Below, in pieces: positions 7,553 to 16,048 of a stretch of DNA of 64,000 nt (position 1 is the stretch's first letter; the number at the start of each line of letters is the position of its first letter). The stretch comes from Aquabacter sp040049275 (lineage in GTDB: Bacteria > Pseudomonadota > Alphaproteobacteria > Rhizobiales > Xanthobacteraceae), in assembly GCF_040049275.1 (NCBI RefSeq), contig NZ_JBDZDT010000007.1, forward strand, positions 186,001 to 250,000, read 5' to 3'. The notes beneath the pieces are model-generated. The model ran no database searches. It saw nothing but the letters and a program-made list of their open reading frames with translations, and was not told the origin of the DNA. Position numbers and translations under genes: made by a program.

Positions 7553-10407
7553 TCACACCAGCAGGCCGCTTCCGGAAGCGGAGGTGAAGTCGAGCTGGAT
7601 GACGAGGTCATTGAAGTCCCTGTCGCCGCCGCCATAAAGGTCTTCCCAGCCCCAGGTGTTGAGGCCGTAATTCCAGAGATGGCCGACACCCTGTCCGTTC
7701 ACCGCCTCGTTCGCCTGGGCGAAGGCGTAGAAGGTGTTGGTGCCGTTGAAGAGCTTCATGGCGATGAGGTCGCCGGCATCCACCCCGACAATCTCGGTCT
7801 GGCTGTACTGCCCATACCCCGCCCCCGCGATCCAGCTTCCGCCGGCGATCGTCTGGTAGGCATGGACGGCGGTGGCCGCATCGTAGCCGGTCTGGCCGGG
7901 GGCGATGCCGGCGATGGTGCCGGAGAGGTCGTCCACCTTATAGAACAGCACCGATATGTCGTTGATGCCGTTCTGGCGCGTGCGCACCACGGCATCCTGA
8001 TCGTTCCCGCCGCCCGCGGTCTCGGCGATGGCCACCGCGCGCGAGACCTGCACGGCATTGTCCCCATCGTCCGACACGAAGCCGGCGAAGCCGAAGGCGG
8101 ACGATAGCTGCGCCTGAGGCGGGGCGGTGCCTTGGCCGTCGATGGACACCGCCACATTGGCGCCTGCCGCCACCACCGCCTGATAGACCACGCCCTGGGA
8201 CTGGCGGTCGAACATGGTGACGAGGTCGGAAGAGAAATCCACCTGGAGGCTCTGCTGGGCGAACTGGTTGGTCCAGGCATGGGTGTCGGCGGCCGTGCCG
8301 ATGAAGGAGACCGAAGAGGTGCCAAGGGACAGGGACCAGTCGCCGGCCGAGGACAGGATGGGCTGAAACAGCAGGTTCTGCGTGGCGCCGCTGGCCCAGC
8401 TGGACCCGCCGGTCGCATCGATGAGGTCCGGCGCGTCGGGGAAATACATCTGGGAATGGGCGATGGCGGTCAGCGCCCGCGCCAGCAGCAGGCCGTTGGG
8501 CGTGCCGAGCCCGGTCGCCAGATCGTAGCCGGTGCCGGCTTGATAGCCGAAGCCGGTGGCATTGATGGAGACCCCCTCTGACACCAGCCCGCCTCCGTCG
8601 GTGAAGGAGGACGTGTTGTTGCCGTAGGTGACGTCGTTGAACGAAGCCGGCGCCACCGCCGCGGCGATGTAGAGCAGGTCGTTCATATAGCCGAGCTGCG
8701 GCAAGTTCTGGTTCACGAAGATGGCGTTGAGCTGGGCGGTGAGGGCGGCCCAGAAGGGCGTCGCGGCGCTGGTGCCGCCCTCATCGGTCAGGCCCTTCAT
8801 GTCGCCCTTGGGCGTCAGGTACACCATGTTGGCGTAGGAGAGGGCCGAGACGTCCGGGGCGCCGCGCCCATGCTGGGCCAGAGGATCCGTGGTGACGGGA
8901 TCGAGCCCGAAGGCGGTCTGGTACCAGGGGGTCTCCTGGGTAGGATCGACGCCGCCCCGGCCGGAATTGTTCTCCTGATAGCTCGGGCTCATGTGCGCCC
9001 CGAGTAGGTAATATTGGTTCCACACCGCTTCCAGGAACGTGGTGGAGAGCGTCACGTCCGGCAGGACCGTCATGCCGCCGGCGACAAGCCGCCAGATGAT
9101 GTCCTCATTGCCCTGCTGAGCCTGCTGCAGGATGCCCTGGATCGTCGGATCGTTCTGCGCCGACAAGGGCGTGCTGAGCGAGGTTCCGCCCACCAGGATG
9201 CCGTAGGGGCTCGTGACCGTGGTGGAAAGGTTGGTGAGGCCGTTGGCGATCTCGCCGCTCGAGCCCCCGTCTCCGTTCGCCGTGAAGACGGAGATGTTCC
9301 TGAGGGCGGCGTCGATGAAGAGTTCCCAATAGGCCGCCAGGAAAGGTGAATCCGGAGCCGGCTGCATATCGTCCGTCCAGGAGGACGAGACGATGTTCAC
9401 ATTGTGGTTCGGGTCCCAGATGGCGTTCTGGTAGGCGACGAACGTGGTGCTGTCCTGGCTGGCGCCGGCATAGAGGCCGATCAGGCTGTTCGGAGCAGCG
9501 GACGCGATGACGCCAACGTCCAGGGAGCGCTCGCCGCCGCCATTGTCGGACGCCTGCCCGTCATGGGTGAACTGGGCATAATAATTGCCGGGCGTGCTGA
9601 TGCCGGCCGTCTGGCGGAACTGGTTCAGCAGCGTGCCGAACTGAGTGCCTTCCTTGTCACCCGGCAGGGCGCTTCCCGTGCCGGGCTCCGCCAAGGCGAT
9701 GGTGCCGGTGTTGACCTGGCTGCCATCCAGCGGAAAGTTGTAGAAGTCCTGCCCGAGCTGGGCCGCGAAATACTGCGTCGGCTGGGTCGAGGAGTTCCCG
9801 ACGCCTTGCGCACCTTGCGGCGGAGTATAGGTGGCGCCGCCCGACAGGTTGGCGGTTGCAGGCGCAGCGCCGAAATCGAACCAGAGGCCGGCGACATTCC
9901 AATCCTCGGAATGGAGAGGGCGTTATCCCAGTAATACGTGTCGTATTGCTGCTTGCTTGAGTAACCGTAATTCAACTGCGTTCCGAACATCTCCTTGAAG
10001 CCGGCCGCCGTGAGCTGAAGCCAGACCGTCCGGGATTCCGCCGACGAGACATAGCCTTCGGTCTCGTAATTATCGAGAAGCACGGCGCCTGCGCCGCCGC
10101 TGGCGATGGAGGCCGTCGCCTGGCTCACCACGGTCGCGTAATCCGCCGGGTTGGCACCGTATTTCTGCCAGAGCTCTGCCTGGGTCATGGAGGCGAGCAT
10201 CTGCTGCCGCTCGCCCCAGCTGGCGTTGAGGAACGCGGTCGGGTCTGTCGCCCGATTGAGGATGATCGCGACATTGATGGTGCCGGTCGCTTCCGTTGGC
10301 GTGGCGGGCAAGCCATAGGCCGCGTGTGGCGTCGTGGCGTTGGTGGTGCGGTAGCTTGTGAAATCGAGAAAGCTGGAATTCGCCAGCGGAACGAGCGGCA
10401 GTGCCAT
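7553..10407 (-). pseudogene. S53 (sedolisin/kumamolisin) peptidase with DUF4114 tail, frameshifted
   Basis: Serine-carboxyl peptidase in two frames. The 5' part (10407 down to about 9910) encodes a pro-kumamolisin activation domain. The 3' part encodes the S53 catalytic domain, with catalytic Glu and Asp codons at 9530-9532 and 9518-9520, an oxyanion Asp at 9271-9273, and the nucleophile Ser (Gly-Thr-Ser-Ala-Ala-Thr-Pro) at 8768-8770. A C-terminal Gly-Gly-Gly-Asp-Arg-Asp-Phe-Asn-Asp motif of DUF4114 type follows. Around 9905-9911 one base seems missing: restoring a G gives an uninterrupted Ile-Pro-Glu-Asp-Trp-Asn-Val-Ala-Gly-Leu-Trp and joins both frames with no stop. The start ATG 10407 has GGGGGA upstream. 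There is no signal peptide, so type I secretion through a C-terminal signal is possible. The break may be a real mutation or a sequencing error. Confidence 0.85.
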
Positions 10408-10731
10408 GGTTTCCCCCAAACCAGACCAAAGCCAGCGTTCCCAGCATTCGCAGGGGCGTGGCTTTGAGGCATAACAGAAAATGCCGTAGGGGGCGGCAAG
10501 AGGAAATCGCGGGTCTGGACTTTCGCTTCAGTAAGTTCGGCCCGGACCGTTGCAAAATTGCCTTGGAATGAGCTTGGAAATTAAGCTTCATCCATGATGT
10601 GAAGTCGAGCGCAGCGCCACCGTCGAAATAAGAATGCGCTCCAGGCACGCATGGACTGTCGCGCCGCAGCGGGATGGAGTTTCGGGCCTTGCCGGGCCGT
10701 AGCGTCCTCGTCCGCTCGGCCCGGGAGAATT
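10408..10731. other. Gene-free stretch upstream of the S53 peptidase gene
   Basis: These 324 bases hold the presumed promoter of the S53 gene and the 3' flank of ptrB. AT content is higher than the surroundings at 10550-10600. An imperfect inverted repeat (10564-10575 with 10583-10594, 9 of 12 matching) is present. No terminator with a T-run and no RNA gene was seen. Confidence 0.5.
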
Positions 10732-12828
10732 TCAGTGTGACCCCTTCGCCACCTCAAGGGCGAAGATGTAGATCAGCGCCACCTCTTCCAGCCGGTCGAA
10801 CCGCCCTGCCGCGCCCCCATGCCCCGCATCCATGTTGGTGCGCAGGAGGAGGGGGGCGGACCCTTCGTTCACATCCCGCAGCCGCGCCATCCAGCGCGCC
10901 GGTTCCCAATAGGTCACGCGCGGGTCGGTGAGCCCGGCGAGGGCGAAGATGGCCGGGTAGGGAAGGGCGGACACATTGTCCACGGGGGAATAGGAGCGGA
11001 TCAGCTCGAACGCCGCTTCGCTCGCAATGGGATTGCCCCATTCGGGCCATTCCGGCGGGGTGAGGGGCAGGGTGTCGTCCAGCATGGTGGCGAGCACGTC
11101 CACGAACGGTACCTCGGCGACGATGCCGGCAAACAAATCCGGCCGCGCATTGGCGATGGCGCCCATGAGCATGCCGCCGGCGGACCCGCCATGGGCCACG
11201 ATGCGGTCCGCCTGCGTCACCTTCTCGCGCACCAGATGCTCGGCCACCGCGATGAAGTCGGTGAAGGTGTTGGTCTTCTTCTCCAGCTTGCCGTCCGCAT
11301 ACCAGTGCCAGCCCTTGTCGGTGCCGCCGCGCACATGGGCGATGGCATAGACGAAGCCACGGTCCACCAGCGAGAGCCGGTTGGTGGCGAAGCTTGCGGG
11401 GATGGTGATGCCATAGGCCCCATAACCGTAGAGGAGGCACGGCGCCGAGCCGTCGAGCGGGGTGCCAGCGCGATAGAGCAGGGTGACCGGCACGCTCTCG
11501 CCATCCGGAGCGGGCGCGAAGATGCGCCGCGTCACATAATCTGCCGGGTCGTGGCCGCTCGGGATCTCCTGGCGCTTCAGAAGGTGCCGGCCGCGGGTGT
11601 GCATGTCATAGGCCCACACCTCGGCCTGCGTGGTCATGGAGGCGTAGGTGAAGCGCAATTCGTTGGTTTCGAACAGGAAGCCCCCGTCGATCCCCAGAGC
11701 ATAAGCCTCCTCGTCGAAGGCGATGGGATGCTCGTCGCTGGAGAACACCGTGCGGATGACGATGCGGGGAAGGCCGTCTTCACGCTCCAGCCGCACCAGG
11801 AAGCCGCGATAGGCCACCTGGCTCAGGATCATGCATCCGGGCCGGTGGGGCACGAGGTCTTGCCAGAAGGCGCGCTCGGGCGTGGCGCTGGGCGCCATGA
11901 CGATCTTGAAATCCTCGGCCTCGTCCGCATTGGTAAGGATGACGAGGCTGTCTTCGCCGCCGAGGTCGGGATGATGCTCCACCTCGTAGCGCACGCCCTC
12001 CTCGCGCGGGGCCACCACGCGCAGCGGCACGTCGGGGTTCAGGAGGTCAATGAGGTGGACCTCGGAGGTCTCGTGGTCGCCGCAGGCAACGAGGCCGAAG
12101 GCGCGAGACTGGGTCTCGCCGAGGGAGACGAAGAAGCCCTTGTCCGGCTCCTCATAGATCAGCACGTCTTCGAGGGGGTCTGTGCCGAGACGGTGGCGGA
12201 ACACCTTGGAGGGGCGATGCTCGGCATCGCGGCGAATGTAATAGAGGAAGGCGCCGTCCTGCGACCACAGGATGTCGCCGGTGGCGCCCTCCAAGCGGTC
12301 CGGCAAGTCGAGGCCGGTCTCAACATCGCGGATGCGGATGGAATAAAGCTCCGAGCCCTGCTCGTCCGCCGCGAAGGCGAGGCGCCGGTGGTCGGGGGCG
12401 TGGCGCACATGGCCGAGGTGGAAATAGGCCTTGCCCTTCGCCTCGCCGTCGCCGTCGAGGAGGATCGTCTCCTCGCCCTCGGGCAGCACCTTGCGGCAGA
12501 AGAGGGGATGCTGGCCGCCCTGGCGGTGGCGGGAGTAATAGGCGAAGGGACCATCGGGCGAGGGGACGCCCGCATCGTCTTCCTTGATGCGCCCGCGCAT
12601 CTCGGCGAGCAACGTGTCCTTCAATTTGGAGGACGGCGCGAAGAATGCGTCGGAATACGCATTCTCCGCTTCAAGATAGGCCCTGATGTCCGCATCGAGG
12701 ACAGTCGGGTCGCGCATCACCTCGCGCCAGTTCTCTGCCTTCAGCCAGGCATAGTCATCGCGAAGCTCGGTCCCGTGGATGGTGCGCGCGGTGGGGCGGC
12801 GCGGGGCGCGGGGCGGCTCAGGCCGCAT
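10732..12828 (-). CDS. ptrB: Oligopeptidase B (S9A prolyl oligopeptidase family)
   Basis: Cytoplasmic serine peptidase that cuts short peptides after Arg or Lys; 698 residues, as usual. An N-terminal beta-propeller (about residues 10-410) gates the C-terminal alpha/beta-hydrolase domain. The catalytic residues are Ser549 in Gly-Gly-Ser-Ala-Gly-Gly, Asp635 in Leu-Thr-Asp-Pro-Arg-Val and His670 in Asp-Ala-Gly-His-Gly-Gly. The ATG at 12828 lies inside the end of msrB (11-base overlap), so translation is probably coupled. The msrB-ptrB pairing suggests a joint role in protein damage clearance, which is inference. Confidence 0.94.
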   Translation of the reverse strand: MRPEPPRAPRRPTARTIHGTELRDDYAWLKAENWREVMRDPTVLDADIRAYLEAENAYSDAFFAPSSKLKDTLLAEMRGRIKEDDAGVPSPDGPFAYYSRHRQGGQHPLFCRKVLPEGEETILLDGDGEAKGKAYFHLGHVRHAPDHRRLAFAADEQGSELYSIRIRDVETGLDLPDRLEGATGDILWSQDGAFLYYIRRDAEHRPSKVFRHRLGTDPLEDVLIYEEPDKGFFVSLGETQSRAFGLVACGDHETSEVHLIDLLNPDVPLRVVAPREEGVRYEVEHHPDLGGEDSLVILTNADEAEDFKIVMAPSATPERAFWQDLVPHRPGCMILSQVAYRGFLVRLEREDGLPRIVIRTVFSSDEHPIAFDEEAYALGIDGGFLFETNELRFTYASMTTQAEVWAYDMHTRGRHLLKRQEIPSGHDPADYVTRRIFAPAPDGESVPVTLLYRAGTPLDGSAPCLLYGYGAYGITIPASFATNRLSLVDRGFVYAIAHVRGGTDKGWHWYADGKLEKKTNTFTDFIAVAEHLVREKVTQADRIVAHGGSAGGMLMGAIANARPDLFAGIVAEVPFVDVLATMLDDTLPLTPPEWPEWGNPIASEAAFELIRSYSPVDNVSALPYPAIFALAGLTDPRVTYWEPARWMARLRDVNEGSAPLLLRTNMDAGHGGAAGRFDRLEEVALIYIFALEVAKGSH

Positions 12829-13255
12829 TGCCGGCCCCGGTGTCCTTATCCAGCTTCAGGGACAGGGCCGTGCCGTTCATGCAGAAGCGCAGGCCCGAGG
12901 GCTGCGGGCCGTCGGGGAAGACATGGCCGAGATGGCTGTCGCAGCGGGCGCAGCGGATCTCCACGCGGCGCATGCCGTGGGAGATGTCCTCATGGCTGGT
13001 GATGGCGTCGGCGGACACCGGCGCAAAGAAGCTCGGCCAGCCGCTGCCGGAATCATACTTGGTATCCGAGGAGAAGAGCGGGGCGTCGCAGGCAACGCAG
13101 CTATAGAGGCCGGCCCGCTTCTCGTCCCAATACGGTCCGGTGAAGGCCCGCTCCGTTCCCGCACGGCGGGCAACACGGAACTGCTCAGGAGTGAGGCAGG
13201 ACATCCATTCGGCGTCGCTCTTCACGATCTTCTCAGTGGGAGCATCATCGGCCAT
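12818..13255 (-). CDS. msrB: Peptide-methionine (R)-S-oxide reductase
   Basis: Reduces methionine-R-sulfoxide in proteins, using thioredoxin. With the chosen start the protein has 145 residues. Zinc is held by Cys53, Cys56, Cys102 and Cys105; the catalytic Cys125 lies in Arg-Phe-Cys-Met-Asn, and the substrate pocket has Gly-Ser-Gly-Trp-Pro-Ser-Phe. ATG 13255 is preferred over longer in-frame starts because AGGA stands just upstream and family members begin near here. The gene opens an operon with ptrB. Confidence 0.95.
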   Translation of the reverse strand: MADDAPTEKIVKSDAEWMSCLTPEQFRVARRAGTERAFTGPYWDEKRAGLYSCVACDAPLFSSDTKYDSGSGWPSFFAPVSADAITSHEDISHGMRRVEIRCARCDSHLGHVFPDGPQPSGLRFCMNGTALSLKLDKDTGAGNAA

Positions 13256-13694
13256 TGGGCGTCCTCTCATGTTTTGCGCCGTCCGCGCCACATCTATGCC
13301 ATTCGGGCGTGACGTGTCGTCGACGAACGTTCCAGCGTCAAAAGGGGTCCGAGCCTGTGAGTTAAGCATTGGAACGCCTCCTCGCAAGGCGTGCGCTGCG
13401 TCCGTTTCGCTCGCTGCAAGCGCGGCATACGCTGCGCAGCGGGGGGATGGACTTGAATGTCGCTAGTCCATCCGGGGGTTTCCCTCTGATTGCTGAAGAG
13501 CATCGAAGAAGAGGCGTGCTTATCTCGAAAATGAACTTGCAATTCATATCCGAACAACATAACAAGCTATGGCGGTGTGGTCATCGAATCGCTACGCCGC
13601 CGCGCGCAGGCTGGAGTTACAGCGTTCGTCCTGGAATGCAGGCTTCATTCAAGCGGGCCTTTGCGATTTTCGTTTCAACCTTGAAGAAAGTCCC
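13256..13694. other. Long divergent intergenic region between msrB and mucR
   Basis: A gene-free stretch of 439 bases separates the divergent msrB and mucR genes. The part at about 13505-13570 is notably AT-rich for this genome (runs such as AATTCATATCC), fitting the AT-rich targets that Ros/MucR proteins bind, so autoregulation is plausible. No strong hairpin or tRNA-like structure was seen. An untranslated leader or small RNA cannot be excluded. Confidence 0.5.
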
Positions 13695-14111
13695 ATGAGC
13701 GAAGCAACGGAATCGACCTCCTATATCGAGCTGGCGGCGGATATCGTCTCTGCCTATGTCAGCAACAATTCGGTCGCGGCGGGCGATCTGCCGAGCCTCA
13801 TCAATGAAGTGCATGCCGCGTTGCAGCGCGTGTCGAAGGGCGAGGCCGAGCCGGCGCCCGAGCCGCTGAAGCCGGCCGTGCCGCTGAAGAAGTCGGTCAC
13901 GCCCGACTACATCATCTGCCTGGAAGACGGCAAGAAGTTCAAGTCGCTGAAGCGCCACCTGCGCACGCAGTACAATATGAGCCCCGAGCAGTATCGCGAG
14001 AAGTGGGGCCTGCCCGCCGACTACCCGATGGTGGCGCCCAACTATGCGGCTGCCCGTTCCGAGCTTGCCAAGCAGATGGGCCTCGGCCAGCAGCGCCGTC
14101 GGCGCCGCTGA
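13695..14111 (+). CDS. mucR: MucR/Ros-family transcriptional regulator
   Basis: Prokaryotic zinc-finger-type regulator of 138 residues, controlling exopolysaccharide, motility and cell-cycle genes in rhizobia and relatives. The N-terminal helices (about 8-48) match the oligomerisation part. Residues 68-118 form the DNA-binding domain with Cys75-Leu-Glu-Asp78, Lys-Ser-Leu-Lys-Arg-His88 and then Thr-Gln92-Tyr-Asn, followed by the conserved Glu-Lys-Trp-Gly-Leu and Pro-Met-Val-Ala-Pro segments. Compared with the Cys2His2 pattern of Ros, one Cys is Asp and one His is Gln, so zinc binding may be altered or absent. The start ATG 13695 has GAAGAAAG upstream. The Arg-rich C terminus is typical. An intrinsic terminator follows. 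Confidence 0.92.
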   Translation: MSEATESTSYIELAADIVSAYVSNNSVAAGDLPSLINEVHAALQRVSKGEAEPAPEPLKPAVPLKKSVTPDYIICLEDGKKFKSLKRHLRTQYNMSPEQYREKWGLPADYPMVAPNYAAARSELAKQMGLGQQRRRRR

Positions 14112-14134
14112 TCTGACGTTGCGGGGACATTTCT

Positions 14135-14422
14135 TCATCTGATTTTGGACTTCAGTCCGATTCGGTTTGGCGCCGCCTGCAAGGGCGGCGCCTTTTTTAT
14201 CAGGCGCAGCAGCGCCGCATGGCGGGCGGGGTCATAACCCTCCGCGCGCGCATGGCGCGCCCGCCGCATGGCCCGCAATGCCGAGAGAAGGGCCTGCGGA
14301 TCACTTGAGGTCAGGAAGGTGAGGGCCGGCATACGTCCCTGAATGTCCTTCTCCCGCCCTCCGCTCGAAAATCCCCGAACCCGCTGCCGCGCCGTGCGGC
14401 CGCTCTTGCGTCTCGTGTCCAT
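14135..14422 (-). CDS. Small basic hypothetical protein
   Basis: An unrecognised 95-residue protein, strongly basic at the N terminus (many Arg and Lys) with an Ala/Arg-rich helix in the middle. In favour of it being real is a strong GGAGG eight bases before the ATG. Against it, its last 20 codons lie across the mucR terminator and the composition is that of a GC-rich shadow. No domain was recognised. Treat as a candidate only. Confidence 0.4.
   Translation of the reverse strand: MDTRRKSGRTARQRVRGFSSGGREKDIQGRMPALTFLTSSDPQALLSALRAMRRARHARAEGYDPARHAALLRLIKKAPPLQAAPNRIGLKSKIR
14169..14198 (+). terminator. Rho-independent terminator of mucR
   Basis: A perfect 9-base GC stem (14169-14177 with 14184-14192) with a six-base loop is followed by six T residues (14193-14198), 57 bases after the mucR stop. 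On the other strand the same bases encode the C terminus of the small gene at 14135-14422. Confidence 0.93.
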
Positions 14423-14594
14423 GATGAAGCCTCCGCGTGGATGGCGCGATCATGGGACGCCCTGCCGGGGTGGCGGAAAAAGATCCTAGAAGAATTTTCG
14501 CGCCCGAACCTCCTGCCTGCGCAAACCATTGGTAAGAAATGGGTTGCAGGCGAGGGTTGCGCGATGTCATTCTCTCTTGCCAAGGGATGCTTTG

Positions 14595-14620
14595 CGATGT
14601 AGGAATATAAACCTATATCG
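14595..14620. promoter_or_regulatory. Inverted repeat upstream of the DnaA-like gene
   Basis: Two 9-base arms (14595-14603 and 14612-14620, one mismatch) flank the AT-only spacer AATATAAA and end ten bases before the ATG at 14630. Such an AT-rich dyad next to a start is a plausible operator, perhaps for the encoded HTH protein itself. Confidence 0.45.
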
Positions 14621-14629
14621 GAGACCCCC

Positions 14630-15013
14630 ATGACGCACGGCCCCGCCCAGACCTCGACCTCCGCGGAACCGAGGCCTTCACCCACACCTACACCTCTGCC
14701 CGCCGCCATCCTCGCAAGGGTTGCGCTCGCCGTTGCGGCAGGCTGGGCCGATCTGCCGCCGAACGCCATCGCCGCGCCGGGCCGGGCCGCCAGCAGGATC
14801 GCCCGGGCGCGCCACCTCGCCTTCTATCTCGCCCATGTGACCTTCGGCCTGTCTCAGCACGAGGTGGCGCGCAGGTTCGCCCGCCACCGCGCCAGCATCG
14901 CCTATGGCTGCGGGCGCATCGAGGAAGCGCGGGAGGAGGGGGCGTTCGACCGCGCGGTGGATCTTCTCGAAGCGGAGGCGCGCCGCGCCGCCGACAATGT
15001 TCTCAGGCTGTAA
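14630..15013 (+). CDS. DnaA domain IV-like helix-turn-helix protein
   Basis: A protein of 127 residues. After a Pro/Thr-rich N terminus, residues about 58-115 resemble the C-terminal DNA-binding domain of DnaA: Arg-His-Leu-Ala-Phe-Tyr-Leu-Ala-His-Val, then Gly-Leu-Ser-Gln-His-Glu-Val-Ala-Arg-Arg-Phe, then an Arg-His-Arg-Ala-Ser-Ile recognition helix that parallels the Asp-His-Thr-Thr-Val helix of DnaA. The AAA+ domain is absent, so it cannot hydrolyse ATP or open an origin by itself. It may bind DnaA-box-like DNA as a regulator. The DUF6456 gene starts nine bases after its stop, suggesting a two-gene operon. Confidence 0.72.
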   Translation: MTHGPAQTSTSAEPRPSPTPTPLPAAILARVALAVAAGWADLPPNAIAAPGRAASRIARARHLAFYLAHVTFGLSQHEVARRFARHRASIAYGCGRIEEAREEGAFDRAVDLLEAEARRAADNVLRL

Positions 15014-15022
15014 GGGGGTGTC

Positions 15023-15583
15023 ATGAAAGGTCGTGTTCGCACCAAGGCCGCCCGCGAGGCGTCGCGCCGCCCCGCCTTCGCCTGCCGCGTGCTGGTGGAT
15101 GGCCACGAACGGGTGCTGGAGATGGATCTGGCGGAAAGTCCGCTTGCCTGGCTCGCCAACCGCAAGGGCAGGGACGGGCAGCCGCTCATTGATCCCGCAC
15201 AGTTCATGGCCGGTGAGCGGTTGAGGCTGGATTTCACCCGCGCCGGGATGACGCCGCGCATCACCACCGATTGGTCGCCGGGCGGCCGGGGCGGGGGCGG
15301 CGGCATGGAGGCGTTCAGCGATGTGGTTATCGCCGCCAAGCGCCGGGTGGATGCGGCCCTCGCGGCCGTCGGGCCGGAACTCTCCGGCGTGCTGCTGGAT
15401 GTGTGCTGCTTTCTCAAGGGCCTGGAACTGGTGGAGCAGGAGCGCGGCTGGCCGGCCCGCACCGCGAAAGTGGTCCTGGGCCTTGGCCTTGATCGCCTCG
15501 CTGCCCATTACGGGCTCGCGAGCGTGGCGCGCGGCCGTGACCGGGCGGCGCCGCGCACCTGGCGCGCGGAGGTGGGGGAGTGA
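15023..15583 (+). CDS. DUF6456 domain-containing protein
   Basis: A protein of 186 residues matching DUF6456, found mainly in Hyphomicrobiales. Signatures seen are Glu-Ser-Pro-Leu-Ala-Trp-Leu near residue 38, a Gln-Phe-Met-Ala-Gly-Glu-Arg-Leu-Arg-Leu-Asp-Phe block near 60, a Thr-Asp-Trp element, and a C-terminal region with Cys-Cys-Phe-Leu-Lys-Gly-Leu-Glu and a helix resembling an HTH (Ala-Lys-Val-Val-Leu-Gly-Leu-Gly-Leu-Asp-Arg-Leu). Function is unknown. Its tight spacing after the DnaA-like gene suggests a shared role in DNA binding or replication control, which is inference. Confidence 0.75.
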   Translation: MKGRVRTKAAREASRRPAFACRVLVDGHERVLEMDLAESPLAWLANRKGRDGQPLIDPAQFMAGERLRLDFTRAGMTPRITTDWSPGGRGGGGGMEAFSDVVIAAKRRVDAALAAVGPELSGVLLDVCCFLKGLELVEQERGWPARTAKVVLGLGLDRLAAHYGLASVARGRDRAAPRTWRAEVGE

Positions 15584-15631
15584 CGCGCGCGCATTCAGGC
15601 GCAATGATGCAGAAGCAAATTGGGGGGCTCC

Positions 15632-16000
15632 ATGAACGCTTATCTCGACGCCATGCGGAACTACGCGACCTTCACCGGCCGTACCCGCCGAAGCGGGTTC
15701 TGGCTGTTTGTGCTGGTCCTGTTCTGCATCGAAGTGGCCGCCGGCATCATTGATTACGGGCTCCTGGGGCGCAGCGTGGAGCAGGGCGGCCCCATCAGCG
15801 GCATCGTGCATCTCGTCCACCTGATCCCCGGCCTCGCCATCGGGGTGCGGCGGCTGCACGATATCGACCGCACCGGCTGGTGGATGCTGCTCTACCTCAC
15901 CGGCATCGGCGCGCTGGTGATCCTCATCTTCAATATCTGGCCCGGCACCCAGGGGCCGAACCGCTTCGGCCCCGATCCGCGCACCTACCTTCCGGCCTGA
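15632..16000 (+). CDS. DUF805 family membrane protein
   Basis: A small inner-membrane protein of 122 residues with four hydrophobic segments. The family hallmarks are the N-terminal Tyr-Ala-Thr-Phe-Thr-Gly-Arg-Thr-Arg-Arg-Ser-Gly-Phe-Trp and the Arg-Arg-Leu-His-Asp-Ile-Asp-Arg-Thr-Gly-Trp-Trp motif, followed by Gly-Pro-Asn-Arg-Phe-Gly-Pro-Asp-Pro at the end. The ATG at 15632 with a preceding G-run is preferred over a TTG twelve bases upstream. The biochemical role of DUF805 is not established. Confidence 0.85.
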   Translation: MNAYLDAMRNYATFTGRTRRSGFWLFVLVLFCIEVAAGIIDYGLLGRSVEQGGPISGIVHLVHLIPGLAIGVRRLHDIDRTGWWMLLYLTGIGALVILIFNIWPGTQGPNRFGPDPRTYLPA

Positions 16001-16023
16001 GCCGGCGGCTCAACACACGCGCT

Positions 16024-16046
16024 ATCCCCGGGCTTGCCCCGGGGAT
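16024..16046. repeat. REP-type palindrome
   Basis: Nine-base perfect arms (16024-16032 and 16038-16046) surround loop CTTGC, using the ATCCCCGGG variant. It sits between the convergent DUF805 and sufE genes, where it could also end transcription. Confidence 0.75.
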
Positions 16047-16048
16047 CC

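Noticed and set aside
10819..13002. A 727-codon plus-strand frame opposite ptrB and msrB
   Set aside because: Composition is typical of antisense frames in this genome, and both minus-strand genes have intact catalytic residues and an overlapping operon arrangement.
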